Origin: Paenibacillus silvestris
GTDB taxonomy: Bacteria > Bacillota > Bacilli > Paenibacillales > NBRC-103111
DNA length: 64,000 nucleotides
Assembly (NCBI RefSeq): GCF_009882985.1
Contig: NZ_WTUZ01000010.1
Coordinates: 124,352-188,351 of the forward strand
Direction of reading: 5' to 3'
Part shown: positions 54,974-62,994 of the stretch, piece by piece
How positions within the stretch are numbered: the first letter of the stretch is position 1
Layout: every line of letters starts with the position of its first letter
Program-made: the position numbers and the translations under genes
The notes under the pieces: generated by a model
Told to the model about the DNA's origin: nothing
Seen by the model: only the letters and a program-made list of their open reading frames with translations
Database searches by the model: none

Positions 54974-56731
54974 ATGATAAAAAAGCCGAACTTCCTCCTG
55001 GTTGTCGTCGATGAAGAGCGGTATCCTCCGGTCTACGAAAGCCCTGAGATTCGCGCTTGGCGGACCACAAATCTCCCTGCCCACGAACGGTTGCGCGCGA
55101 ATAGCATGGAACTCCACCGTCATTACATCGGCAGCGCTGCCTGCTGTCCGAGCCGAACTACGATGTTTACCGGTCATTACCCCTCGCTTCATGGTGTTTC
55201 ACAAACGAACGGTATTGCGAAGGATGCCTTTGATTCGGATATGTTCTGGTTGCCGCCGCATACGGTACCAACGATGGGCAATTACTTCCGCGAGGCAGGA
55301 TACCAAACCTATTACAAAGGAAAATGGCATATCTCGTACGAGGATATTTTGGTGCCAGGCACGCATAATGATATGCCCAGCTATGATCCAGCTACAGGTG
55401 TGCCGGATTCAACGCGGGAACAGCTTTATTTGTCCGCAGATCCGCTGGACCCCTTCGGCTTTTCCTCTTGGATCGGGCCTGAACCACATGGCCGCAATCC
55501 TCATAATTCCGCTTCATCGTCAGCTACAGGCATGAGCGGCAGGGATGTCACGTATGGTGCTGAGACTGTGAAGCTGATTGAAGCTCTCGACCATCAGAGA
55601 AGCTCCGACTCTGATGCGAAGCCATGGCTCATTGTCGCCTCCTTCGTGAACCCGCACGATATTACCCTATATGGATTGCTCAGCGCCAGTCTACCCAACA
55701 TGTTCCGTTTCCAGGTTGATCCAATGCCGGAAGTCCCTGCCCCGCCAACGATTCATGAATCGTTAGATACGAAGCCAAGGTGTCAGGCCAGCTACAGGGA
55801 TACGTATCCGTTAGCCTTGCAGCCAATCGTCAATGAGCCTTTTTATCGCAAGCTGTATTATCAATTGCAAAAAAATGCTGACCAGCAAATTTCGAAAGTC
55901 TTAGATGCCCTGAGTCGTTCATCTTTCAACGATGATACGATCGTCATTTTCACTTCAGATCACGGAGATCTGCTGGGTGCCCACGGCCATTTGCGGCAGA
56001 AAATGTACTGCGCCTATGAAGAAGTTCTGCATGTACCTTTCCTCATTCACAATAAGCGCCTCTTCCCTCATAGGCAAAATTTCTCAGAGCTAACTTCCCA
56101 TGTCGACTTGCTTCCTACGATGCTTGGACTTGCGAGTATAGATATTCCTTCCCTTCAAAACCAGCTGAAAAGCAGCTTCAGTGAAGTTCGCCCCTTCGTT
56201 GGCCGTGATTTGACGCCGATCTTACTTCATCGCGATACGAGCGGTGGAACCACCTACACGAAGGAGCCGATTTATTTCATGACAGATGACGAGATCACAC
56301 GTGGCCAACATCAATTTAATCCATTAGGGCAATCTTACAATGCTGTTATTCAGCCTAACCACATCGAAACCGTTATCGCCGATCTACCAGGGCCGCAGGG
56401 ACGACCAGTTCAGACATGGAAATTTACTCGCTACTTTGATAATAAACAGTTCTGGAGTGATCCAGGTGTACGCGATGTCACGATTCAATTATTTGGGGAT
56501 TTGTGTGCAGATTCCAATCCATCAACGAGTCATGTTACATGCAAAACGGTTCCAGTTCCTGAAGAATACGAATTGTACAATTTAACCGAGGATCCACTCG
56601 AGACACGCAATCTCGCTCACCCTGCTTGGTCCAACTCGCAAAAGGCATACGTCCAGTCTTATATGGAACGCTTATTGGTGGATCAGCGAAAACACAAACG
56701 ACTGCGGCCAGAGCCATTTAACCAGGCATAA
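54974..56731 (+). CDS. Sulfatase-family hydrolase
   Basis: The 585-residue protein has the sulfatase signature CCPSRTTMFTG; Cys57 in C-x-P-S-R should be converted to formylglycine. Further marks are KGKWHIS near residue 116, the metal motif FTSDHGDLLGAHG near 325 and a C-terminal EYELYNLTEDPLETRNLA. The first metal motif reads VVVDEERYP, with Glu where sulfatases usually have a second Asp. There is no signal peptide, so a cytosolic role on an imported sulfate or phosphonate ester is expected. No formylglycine-generating enzyme gene is in the window. ATG at 54974 has GGGGGTG upstream. Confidence 0.9.
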   Translation: MIKKPNFLLVVVDEERYPPVYESPEIRAWRTTNLPAHERLRANSMELHRHYIGSAACCPSRTTMFTGHYPSLHGVSQTNGIAKDAFDSDMFWLPPHTVPTMGNYFREAGYQTYYKGKWHISYEDILVPGTHNDMPSYDPATGVPDSTREQLYLSADPLDPFGFSSWIGPEPHGRNPHNSASSSATGMSGRDVTYGAETVKLIEALDHQRSSDSDAKPWLIVASFVNPHDITLYGLLSASLPNMFRFQVDPMPEVPAPPTIHESLDTKPRCQASYRDTYPLALQPIVNEPFYRKLYYQLQKNADQQISKVLDALSRSSFNDDTIVIFTSDHGDLLGAHGHLRQKMYCAYEEVLHVPFLIHNKRLFPHRQNFSELTSHVDLLPTMLGLASIDIPSLQNQLKSSFSEVRPFVGRDLTPILLHRDTSGGTTYTKEPIYFMTDDEITRGQHQFNPLGQSYNAVIQPNHIETVIADLPGPQGRPVQTWKFTRYFDNKQFWSDPGVRDVTIQLFGDLCADSNPSTSHVTCKTVPVPEEYELYNLTEDPLETRNLAHPAWSNSQKAYVQSYMERLLVDQRKHKRLRPEPFNQA

Positions 56732-56810
56732 GACCTTCTAACGCCATTCAATTTTGCATAAATATGACATTGCAGTAGTAAGTGCTTGAGGAAAAAGGAG
56801 GTCTTTCATC

Positions 56811-57473
56811 ATGCCTGATTCCCTACTCCAATCCCGCTTTTTTATTCAGTCTGATCCCATGGAGCAAGAGTTTCTTTACCATTTACCTGAGACTTGGTGG
56901 AGCCGACCTTATGAGTACACTTGGTGCGCTTCTTTTATCGAAGAAACCGACATCGCTTTGGATGCTGCTTGCGGTCTCCCCCATCCGTTCAAATTTGTAC
57001 TTGGTCGTAGATGCAAGCAAGCGTATGCTTGTGATTGGGATGCTCGAATGGTATCCATGCAAAGCTTAATAGCGTCCATCCGTTCGGAGATCAATGAAGA
57101 AGCAGCAGAAATTGTAAGCAAGGGAAATTACACGGAAACAATTCTAAGTCAAGCAAGCCTGACGAAACTTCCTTATGCGAATGATTTTTTTGATAAAATC
57201 TTCTGTATTTCGGTGCTTGAACACTTAAAACCTGACGATATGCGGCTGAGCTTGGAGGAATTCAGAAGAACCTTAAAAGACGATGGAACCCTGATTATTA
57301 CGCTTGACTATCCAACCGTTGACTTAGGAATGTTTCAAAGCATCGTCCACAATTCTGGTCTGAATTTCCTCTCTGAGACAAACTTCGAACTTCCTCCTAA
57401 TGCGCTTCACACCGATTTATGGGGTGGCTTGTATTGTTTTCGTGCTGTCCTGAAGAAAAGCGTATTGCCTTAA
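56811..57473 (+). CDS. Class I SAM-dependent methyltransferase
   Basis: The 220-residue protein has a modified motif I (ALDAACGLPHPFKFVLGRRC, about residues 49-68), YACDWDARMV after it and DKIFCISVLEHLKPDDMRLSL near 126. The glycine-rich loop is atypical (ACGLPHP) but the post-motifs are normal. The substrate is unknown. ATG at 56811 has AAAGGAGG. It is followed after 12 bases by another methyltransferase gene, so two such enzymes may work together. Confidence 0.85.
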   Translation: MPDSLLQSRFFIQSDPMEQEFLYHLPETWWSRPYEYTWCASFIEETDIALDAACGLPHPFKFVLGRRCKQAYACDWDARMVSMQSLIASIRSEINEEAAEIVSKGNYTETILSQASLTKLPYANDFFDKIFCISVLEHLKPDDMRLSLEEFRRTLKDDGTLIITLDYPTVDLGMFQSIVHNSGLNFLSETNFELPPNALHTDLWGGLYCFRAVLKKSVLP

Positions 57474-57485
57474 GGGGGAATCGGG

Positions 57486-58094
57486 ATGAGTTTTGATTAT
57501 ATTGACTTTTGGAACCAGAATTACAGCTTAGGCGGCACTTCTGGCAGCGGCTCCTACGGCTTATTGGCTGAATTCAAATCTCAAATTATCAATGATATGA
57601 TTCAGAAGCATGCGATCACCACCGTCATCGAGTTTGGGTGCGGTGACGGCAATCAACTGCAGACCATGAATTATGCCCATTACTTGGGTTTGGATGTCGC
57701 ACAATCCTCCATAAACTTGTGCAAGGAGCTCTATAAGGATGACAGGAACAAAAGCTTCATGCTCTATACACCTGGCTACCTGATTAACCGCGGATTTTTC
57801 AGGGCAGATCTCGTTGTTTGTTTGGATGTGCTCTACCATATTACGGATGAGCAGGATTTCTGCTCAACTCTCAACGATCTATTCCAAAGCTCGAACCGTT
57901 GGGTCGTCTTATATACCAAAATTACAACAGGATTAGAGCCACAGGAGGTACCTACTATTCTAGACCGGGATATTATGTCTTATTTAGCCAAGCACGGTGA
58001 TTATAAAATCACAGAAATCATTCAGCAGCGCCATCCCGAATTGTCTTCTTCCCACTTCATCCTACTGGAGCGAGTTTCTTCTTCACTCACTTGA
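57486..58094 (+). CDS. Class I SAM-dependent methyltransferase
   Basis: The 202-residue protein has motif I VIEFGCGDGNQLQTMNYAHY near residue 39, GLDVAQSSINLC after it and ADLVVCLDVLYHITDEQDF near 105. It is a small methyltransferase that could act on a glycan or small molecule; the N-terminal FDYIDFWNQNYSLGGTSGSGSYG resembles enzymes found in glycan or surface-layer clusters. The start has AAGGGGG. It is co-transcribed with the gene before it. Confidence 0.87.
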   Translation: MSFDYIDFWNQNYSLGGTSGSGSYGLLAEFKSQIINDMIQKHAITTVIEFGCGDGNQLQTMNYAHYLGLDVAQSSINLCKELYKDDRNKSFMLYTPGYLINRGFFRADLVVCLDVLYHITDEQDFCSTLNDLFQSSNRWVVLYTKITTGLEPQEVPTILDRDIMSYLAKHGDYKITEIIQQRHPELSSSHFILLERVSSSLT

Positions 58095-58126
58095 TTCAAC
58101 CTGAATTCTCACACCATAACCCAAAT

Positions 58127-58166
58127 AAGACAGCTGATCATTTTGACAAATTTGATTAGGTGTCTT
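58127..58166 (+). terminator. Terminator of methyltransferase pair
   Basis: AAGACAGCTGATCA pairs with TGATTAGGTGTCTT (12 of 14) around a 12-base loop and is followed by a T-rich tail. Confidence 0.75.
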
Positions 58167-58186
58167 GTTTTGTCATTCAAGAGACT

Positions 58187-58217
58187 TGAATAATAAACCA
58201 ATATTTGGTGGATAATA
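58187..58217 (+). promoter_or_regulatory. Candidate sigma-G promoter of second germinant receptor operon
   Basis: TGAATA, an 18-base spacer and GATAATA resemble the forespore sigma-G consensus and lie 26 bp before the subunit A start. Germinant receptor genes are typical sigma-G targets. Confidence 0.55.
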
Positions 58218-58242
58218 GGGAAAAATTAAAGGAGCTTGGATC

Positions 58243-59730
58243 ATGATATCCTCGCAGAATCCAATGTCCTATCCCCAAGAAACGATCAGCACCAACCTGG
58301 ACGAAAATGAAACCTTGCTTCGGCAACTATTCGAGCATTGCTTCGATATCGCCTTTCAACGGGTTGTATTGTCAGATAAATGTGGGATTCTTATGGTATA
58401 CGTCGACGGAATGATCGATAAGAATGCATTCAAATCACCCTTGTTTCAATCCTGGTTGTTGGAGAAAACCCACAAAGACAGCGAAACGCTCGACTATCCG
58501 ATCTTAAAAGAGCATTTTGCGGTGGTTCGACCCATCCGCTACGAAAGTGGCTTGCAAGAAATCGTTGAATCGGTTTTGCAAGCTTATTTGGTCGTATTCG
58601 TCGATGGCGAAGCGGAAGCGATGCTATTGGACATGTCTGGTTGGGAGCATCGGGGAGTGGAAGAGCCAGCCTCTGAGATGGCCATTCGCGGACCAAGAGA
58701 GAGCTTTACCGAGACACTAATAATCAACACATCGCTCATACGTCGAAGAATTCAAACGCCTAAACTAAAGCTCGATTCTGTCGTACTTGGCACGTTTTCC
58801 AAGACGAAAGTGGTCATCGCTTACATGGAAGGGCATGCACGAACGGATTTGGTAGAGCTCGTTAAACAACGAATATCCAACATCCGAATTGATCTCGTTC
58901 TGGATTCCGGCTATATCGAAGAATTCATCGAGGACAAATCTTTCAGCCCTTTCCCTCAAATCATGAATACCGAGCGTCCGGATGTTGTTGCCGCTAATCT
59001 GATGGAAGGGAAAGTCGCTATTATGACCGACGGAACGCCTCAAGCGCTGCTCGTTCCGATGACATTCTGGACGGCATTCCAAGCCGTCGAAGATTATTAT
59101 GAACGGTTTCTATTTGCTACACTGATCAGATGGACAAGGTTTATCTTGTTCTCTGTTTCCTTGTACCTGCCTTCGTTGTATGTGGCGATTACGACCTTTC
59201 ACCCGCAACTACTCCCGACGAACTTTTTGTTGAGTATCACTTCCGCTCGCGAAGGGGTCCCATTTCCAGGCGTTATCGAAGCACTTTTAATGGAATTTCT
59301 GTTTGAAGGCTTGCGCGAGGCGGGAATTCGTCTGCCGAAAGCCATTGGTTCCGCCGTCAGTATCGTCGGTGCCCTTGTTATCGGTGAAGCAGCAGTCACG
59401 GCCGGAATCGTTTCAGCGCCGATGGTCATCATCGTCTCGTTAACCGGGATCGCGTCTTTTGCCATTCCCCGTTACAACATGGGGATTGCTTTTCGTATGC
59501 TTCGGTTTCCGCTTCTTCTTATTTCAGGAGCTCTTGGTTTGTTTGGAATCGCCATGGGGACGCTCGTTCTCTTAGTCCACATGACCAAGTTGGAGTCGTT
59601 CGGTGTTCCCTTTCTATCCCCAATCGCTCCTTTTCAGCCTGACAAAATCAAAGACGTTCTCATCCGCGCTCCTTGGTGGAAATTGGCTTCTCTTAAAGCA
59701 TCCGTTATTGGAAAGCATTCAAGGAGGTAA
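58243..59730 (+). CDS. Spore germination receptor subunit A (GerAA type)
   Basis: The 495-residue protein has the family pattern: ASEMAIRGPRESFTETLIINTSLIRRRI in the hydrophilic half, DSGYIEEFIEDKSFSPFPQI, NTERPDVVAANLMEG, and then membrane segments after residue 285. It is similar in layout to the subunit at 16228-17622, but the N-terminal regions differ clearly, so the two operons are paralogues and not a recent duplication. ATG at 58243 has AAAGGAG. A possible sigma-G promoter lies upstream. Confidence 0.95.
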   Translation: MISSQNPMSYPQETISTNLDENETLLRQLFEHCFDIAFQRVVLSDKCGILMVYVDGMIDKNAFKSPLFQSWLLEKTHKDSETLDYPILKEHFAVVRPIRYESGLQEIVESVLQAYLVVFVDGEAEAMLLDMSGWEHRGVEEPASEMAIRGPRESFTETLIINTSLIRRRIQTPKLKLDSVVLGTFSKTKVVIAYMEGHARTDLVELVKQRISNIRIDLVLDSGYIEEFIEDKSFSPFPQIMNTERPDVVAANLMEGKVAIMTDGTPQALLVPMTFWTAFQAVEDYYERFLFATLIRWTRFILFSVSLYLPSLYVAITTFHPQLLPTNFLLSITSAREGVPFPGVIEALLMEFLFEGLREAGIRLPKAIGSAVSIVGALVIGEAAVTAGIVSAPMVIIVSLTGIASFAIPRYNMGIAFRMLRFPLLLISGALGLFGIAMGTLVLLVHMTKLESFGVPFLSPIAPFQPDKIKDVLIRAPWWKLASLKASVIGKHSRR

Positions 59731-59731
59731 A

Positions 59732-60883
59732 ATGCTGATTAAACGACTTCGCTTGCTAGCCGTCATTCTTCTTATATTTCCGTTAAGCGGATGCTGGGAT
59801 CGCCGTGAATTGAATGACCGCTTATTCGAATTGGGTTCTGGGGTCGACCAACTCGAAGACGAAAAAGTATTGATGATCGGCCAGTTCATGATTCCAACGA
59901 AATCCGGAGAATCCAGCAGCGGTGAGAAACAATCCTACTTTATTGAGACGGGAATTGGCAAAGATGCGTTCGATGGGCTCTTCGATATGCAGTTAAAATT
60001 GTCAAGAAGAATAACCCGTGGACATCGCCATAACATCTACATCGGAGAAAAGATGGCGATGTCCGGCATCTCGAATTTACTAGATTCAGTAACCCGAGAT
60101 CCCGACAGCCGATTTCGATCGGATATCTGGGTCGTAAAAGGGACGACCGCCCTCGAGTTTATGCAAATGTCCTTTCCACTTGAGAAAATGCCTGCTATAG
60201 CTCTGTCTAAACTAAGAGAAATAATCGGCAAGAGAGTTGGTAACTCCGTACTGGAGATATTAATCGAGGAAAACGTTGAAGGAAGTGGTCCAACACTTCC
60301 TGCCGTTGAAATCATTTATGATTCGAAACTCCGCAAAAAAACGCTGCATGTATACGGCCGTGCAGTTCTTAACCGTAAACAGCAGTTAGCTGGCTATTAC
60401 AATGCTATGGAATCCGCTTACCGGTTATGGGTCGTTGGTGAAACGAAACGCATGCCGATCTCAGTAAGCATGTCGAACCAAAAAGGAACATTCAGTGTCG
60501 AAGTCCAACGAACGACATGCAAAGTGCTCACGGAAGTCGATGACGGGAGAGTTGAAATCGATGTCAACTTGAAAGGCAACGCTATCGTTCAGGAAAGCAA
60601 TACAGCATTGGATCTTCGAAACGATGATCATCTGCTGACCTACGAAACAGAGTTAAACAACCATGTCGAAACTGCCATTTTGGACGTTATTCAGAAAGCG
60701 CAGAAGCAATTCAAAGTTGATGTTTTTCATTTCGGAAAAGCAGTCAGCAGGCAGCATCCAGAAAAGTGGGAAGAACTGAATTCCCAATGGGAGCAAGCCT
60801 TTTCCAATGCAAAAATTACCGTTCACTCCCATGTGAAAATCAAGCAAATTGGGCTTCAAGGGCCTCCTCCCAATATCCAATAA
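59732..60883 (+). CDS. Spore germination receptor lipoprotein subunit C (Ger(x)C)
   Basis: The 383-residue protein has a lipoprotein signal (LLAVILLIFPLSGC, Cys21) followed by WDRRELNDRLFELGSGVDQ, then the Ger(x)C body. ATG at 59732 overlaps no coding sequence but its site AAGGAGG lies in the last codons of subunit A. An open frame extends upstream inside subunit A and is rejected as a start. It should sit outside the spore inner membrane with subunits A and B. Confidence 0.95.
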   Translation: MLIKRLRLLAVILLIFPLSGCWDRRELNDRLFELGSGVDQLEDEKVLMIGQFMIPTKSGESSSGEKQSYFIETGIGKDAFDGLFDMQLKLSRRITRGHRHNIYIGEKMAMSGISNLLDSVTRDPDSRFRSDIWVVKGTTALEFMQMSFPLEKMPAIALSKLREIIGKRVGNSVLEILIEENVEGSGPTLPAVEIIYDSKLRKKTLHVYGRAVLNRKQQLAGYYNAMESAYRLWVVGETKRMPISVSMSNQKGTFSVEVQRTTCKVLTEVDDGRVEIDVNLKGNAIVQESNTALDLRNDDHLLTYETELNNHVETAILDVIQKAQKQFKVDVFHFGKAVSRQHPEKWEELNSQWEQAFSNAKITVHSHVKIKQIGLQGPPPNIQ

Positions 60884-60900
60884 ACCGCAAGGAGCTTGAT

Positions 60901-62010
60901 ATGAAGCTTACGAAATATCAATTGTTTTGGTTGTTGTTCTCGACAGAGATAGGGTTGACTTACTTGCTTACAATTGCGCCGATGTTCAAGGATGCCAAAC
61001 AAGGAGCACCACTCGCGATGTGCTTGGCTGGTGCCGCGTCTGTGCTGGTTACCTTGATCGCAGTCAAACTAAGCCTTCTCTATCCAGAGGAGACATTCGT
61101 TACATATGTCCCTAGAATTGTAGGTAAATGGTTGGGCAAGACCATTGTCTTTGCTTATCTGCTTCTGTGGATTGTCCACGCTGGCTTCATCCTCCGTCAA
61201 TACGCGGATTTTGTCCATATGACTTTATTCTCGGCAACTCCGCTATGGGTCCTTGTTGTGTGTATGGTGTTAGTCGTGATCTATGCGGTGCACGGAGGCC
61301 TGCATATCGTTGGCCGTTGCAGTGAACTCATCGGGCCTTTCTTACTCTTGAGCATCGTCTTGATTATGCTCCTAAGCATTCCAAATTTACGGCCATCGAG
61401 ACTGCTTCCCCTGCTTCCAACTGAGGGGTGGATAGCTGTGTTCAAAGGAGGCGAATCGCCGGCTTCATTTCTGAGCGAATCATTCCTCACCGTCATGCTG
61501 GTTGCCTTTCTTGCAGATAAGAAAAAGGCGTTATCCTCCAGTTTATGGGGCGTGGGAGTTACCTGCATCGTCCTTATGTATGGTGTTCTCAATGTATTAA
61601 TGATACTGGATAATACCGTTCCGGCGAAACTTCAATACCCCGTATATTCGGTCATTCAATACATATCCATCATGGAATTTATCCAAAACCTTGATATATT
61701 GATGGTTGTAGGAACGATCTTTAGCATTTTCATCAAATTATGCCTCTACATGTTCATGACCAGCTACGGAACGGCTCAATTGGTATCAATTCGGAATTGG
61801 CGAAAAATTCTTTGGGTGGTCGGAGTGATCGTATTTACCATCGCATTGTACCCACGAAGTGTGAACGAATCCCAAGAGAAGCTACCGCTCTTCTGGAAAA
61901 ATGTCGTATTTCCTATTTTCCTAGTCGCTATCCCGCTGCTGCTCTGGATAATAGGGAACGTCCGGCTTAAGATGAAACGATCCCAACAAACTAAAGTCCC
62001 CTCCCCTTGA
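60901..62010 (+). CDS. Spore germination receptor subunit B (GerAB/GerKB type)
   Basis: The 369-residue protein has about ten membrane segments and begins MKLTKYQLFWLLFSTEIGLT, typical of the family. CSELIGPFLLLSIVLIMLL near residue 140 and ISIMEFIQNLDILMVVGTI near 255 match the other B subunit's layout. ATG at 60901 has AAGGAG. It completes a second A-C-B receptor operon. It is the probable ligand-binding subunit; the germinant is unknown. Confidence 0.95.
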   Translation: MKLTKYQLFWLLFSTEIGLTYLLTIAPMFKDAKQGAPLAMCLAGAASVLVTLIAVKLSLLYPEETFVTYVPRIVGKWLGKTIVFAYLLLWIVHAGFILRQYADFVHMTLFSATPLWVLVVCMVLVVIYAVHGGLHIVGRCSELIGPFLLLSIVLIMLLSIPNLRPSRLLPLLPTEGWIAVFKGGESPASFLSESFLTVMLVAFLADKKKALSSSLWGVGVTCIVLMYGVLNVLMILDNTVPAKLQYPVYSVIQYISIMEFIQNLDILMVVGTIFSIFIKLCLYMFMTSYGTAQLVSIRNWRKILWVVGVIVFTIALYPRSVNESQEKLPLFWKNVVFPIFLVAIPLLLWIIGNVRLKMKRSQQTKVPSP

Positions 62011-62021
62011 TAGCCGCACAA

Positions 62022-62050
62022 AGCGCGGAGCTCATGAAGAGCCCCGCGCT
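62022..62050. terminator. Hairpin between ger operon and glycosidase gene
   Basis: AGCGCGG and CCGCGCT with inner GAGCTC pairing form a stem between the convergent genes. T-tails are weak on both strands. Confidence 0.6.
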
Positions 62051-62091
62051 CGGGTCATAGATATCATACGGAAGCTGGAACTTCAAGCTGC

Positions 62092-62982
62092 TTATTCCAC
62101 TAAGTAAGGAATGCCCTCTGCCCAGCCAATTTCTACTTTGGAGAGATACCACGTTTTGCCTCTGTCGTTATTCCCTTGAAAGAACAGATACGTTCGACCA
62201 TCCTCATCTTCGAAGAAAAAGGGATGCCCTGATTCACTTTCATTCCAGCTTCCAGGCTGTCCACTCGGAAGAAGGGGTTGCTGGAACATCCGCTCCCACC
62301 GAATGCCATCTTGGCTGATTGCACAACCAATTTGTTGAGGCTCATTATTATATGCGCCCGCATAGAACATGTAGAGCTTGCCATCCCGCTTGTGCATCGC
62401 AGCAGCCTCAATGCATTTCCCTTCCCAATCCAGCTCCGGTTTCAAAATAGATTCTGTACACCTTTGTGTCCAGGAATCTCTACCGTAATCGGATTCCAGT
62501 GGTGCCGTCGCAACGCCCTGCATCTGGATGTCGCCCTTCGGATCGCGTGTGGCGAAGTATAGCCATAATTGATGATCATGCACAAGAACATCCGCATCAA
62601 TCGCTCGGCCGTTGTTCCAATCTCCGCTAGGCGCGAAGATCGGATTCGCCTGATTCTTCGTGAATGTCTGACCGTCTTCCGATACAGCGTGACAGATGGC
62701 ATCTTTAGGGAAGTTTCCATATGTCTGGTAGAACAAATGAACACGTTCTTGAAGCACAATCGCCCCAGGAGCACAAATACCTTTCGCTTCACACGCTTGT
62801 TCTATGGGAACTTCCCCGATTTTGGCCCAATTCTCCAAATCCGTACTCTCCGCTATGCCGATTCCCCAACGACCGTCAATGAATGGACCTCTGGAATAAT
62901 ACAACAGATACCTTCCTTGATAACGAACTACCGCGGGATCCTTGGCGTATGGGATACCTGCTGTCAAATCTGCGAATTTCAA
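62092..62982 (-). CDS. GH43-like five-bladed-propeller glycosidase
   Basis: The 296-residue protein shows the repeated blade pattern of GH43/GH32-like enzymes: AKDPAVVRYQGRYLLYYSRG with the presumptive base Asp, GICAPGAIVLQERVHLFYQTYG, AIDADVLVHDHQLWLYFATRD with the modulating Asp, and ECIEAAAM-type KCIEAAAMHKRDGKLYMFYAG with the acid Glu. There is no signal peptide. The start seems to be TTG at 62982, eight bases after AAGGGG; a GTG three codons upstream overlaps that site. It lies directly behind a sugar-binding protein gene, so it probably cleaves an imported oligosaccharide. Confidence 0.85.
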   Translation of the reverse strand: MKFADLTAGIPYAKDPAVVRYQGRYLLYYSRGPFIDGRWGIGIAESTDLENWAKIGEVPIEQACEAKGICAPGAIVLQERVHLFYQTYGNFPKDAICHAVSEDGQTFTKNQANPIFAPSGDWNNGRAIDADVLVHDHQLWLYFATRDPKGDIQMQGVATAPLESDYGRDSWTQRCTESILKPELDWEGKCIEAAAMHKRDGKLYMFYAGAYNNEPQQIGCAISQDGIRWERMFQQPLLPSGQPGSWNESESGHPFFFEDEDGRTYLFFQGNNDRGKTWYLSKVEIGWAEGIPYLVE

Positions 62983-62994
62983 TGCTTTCACCCC

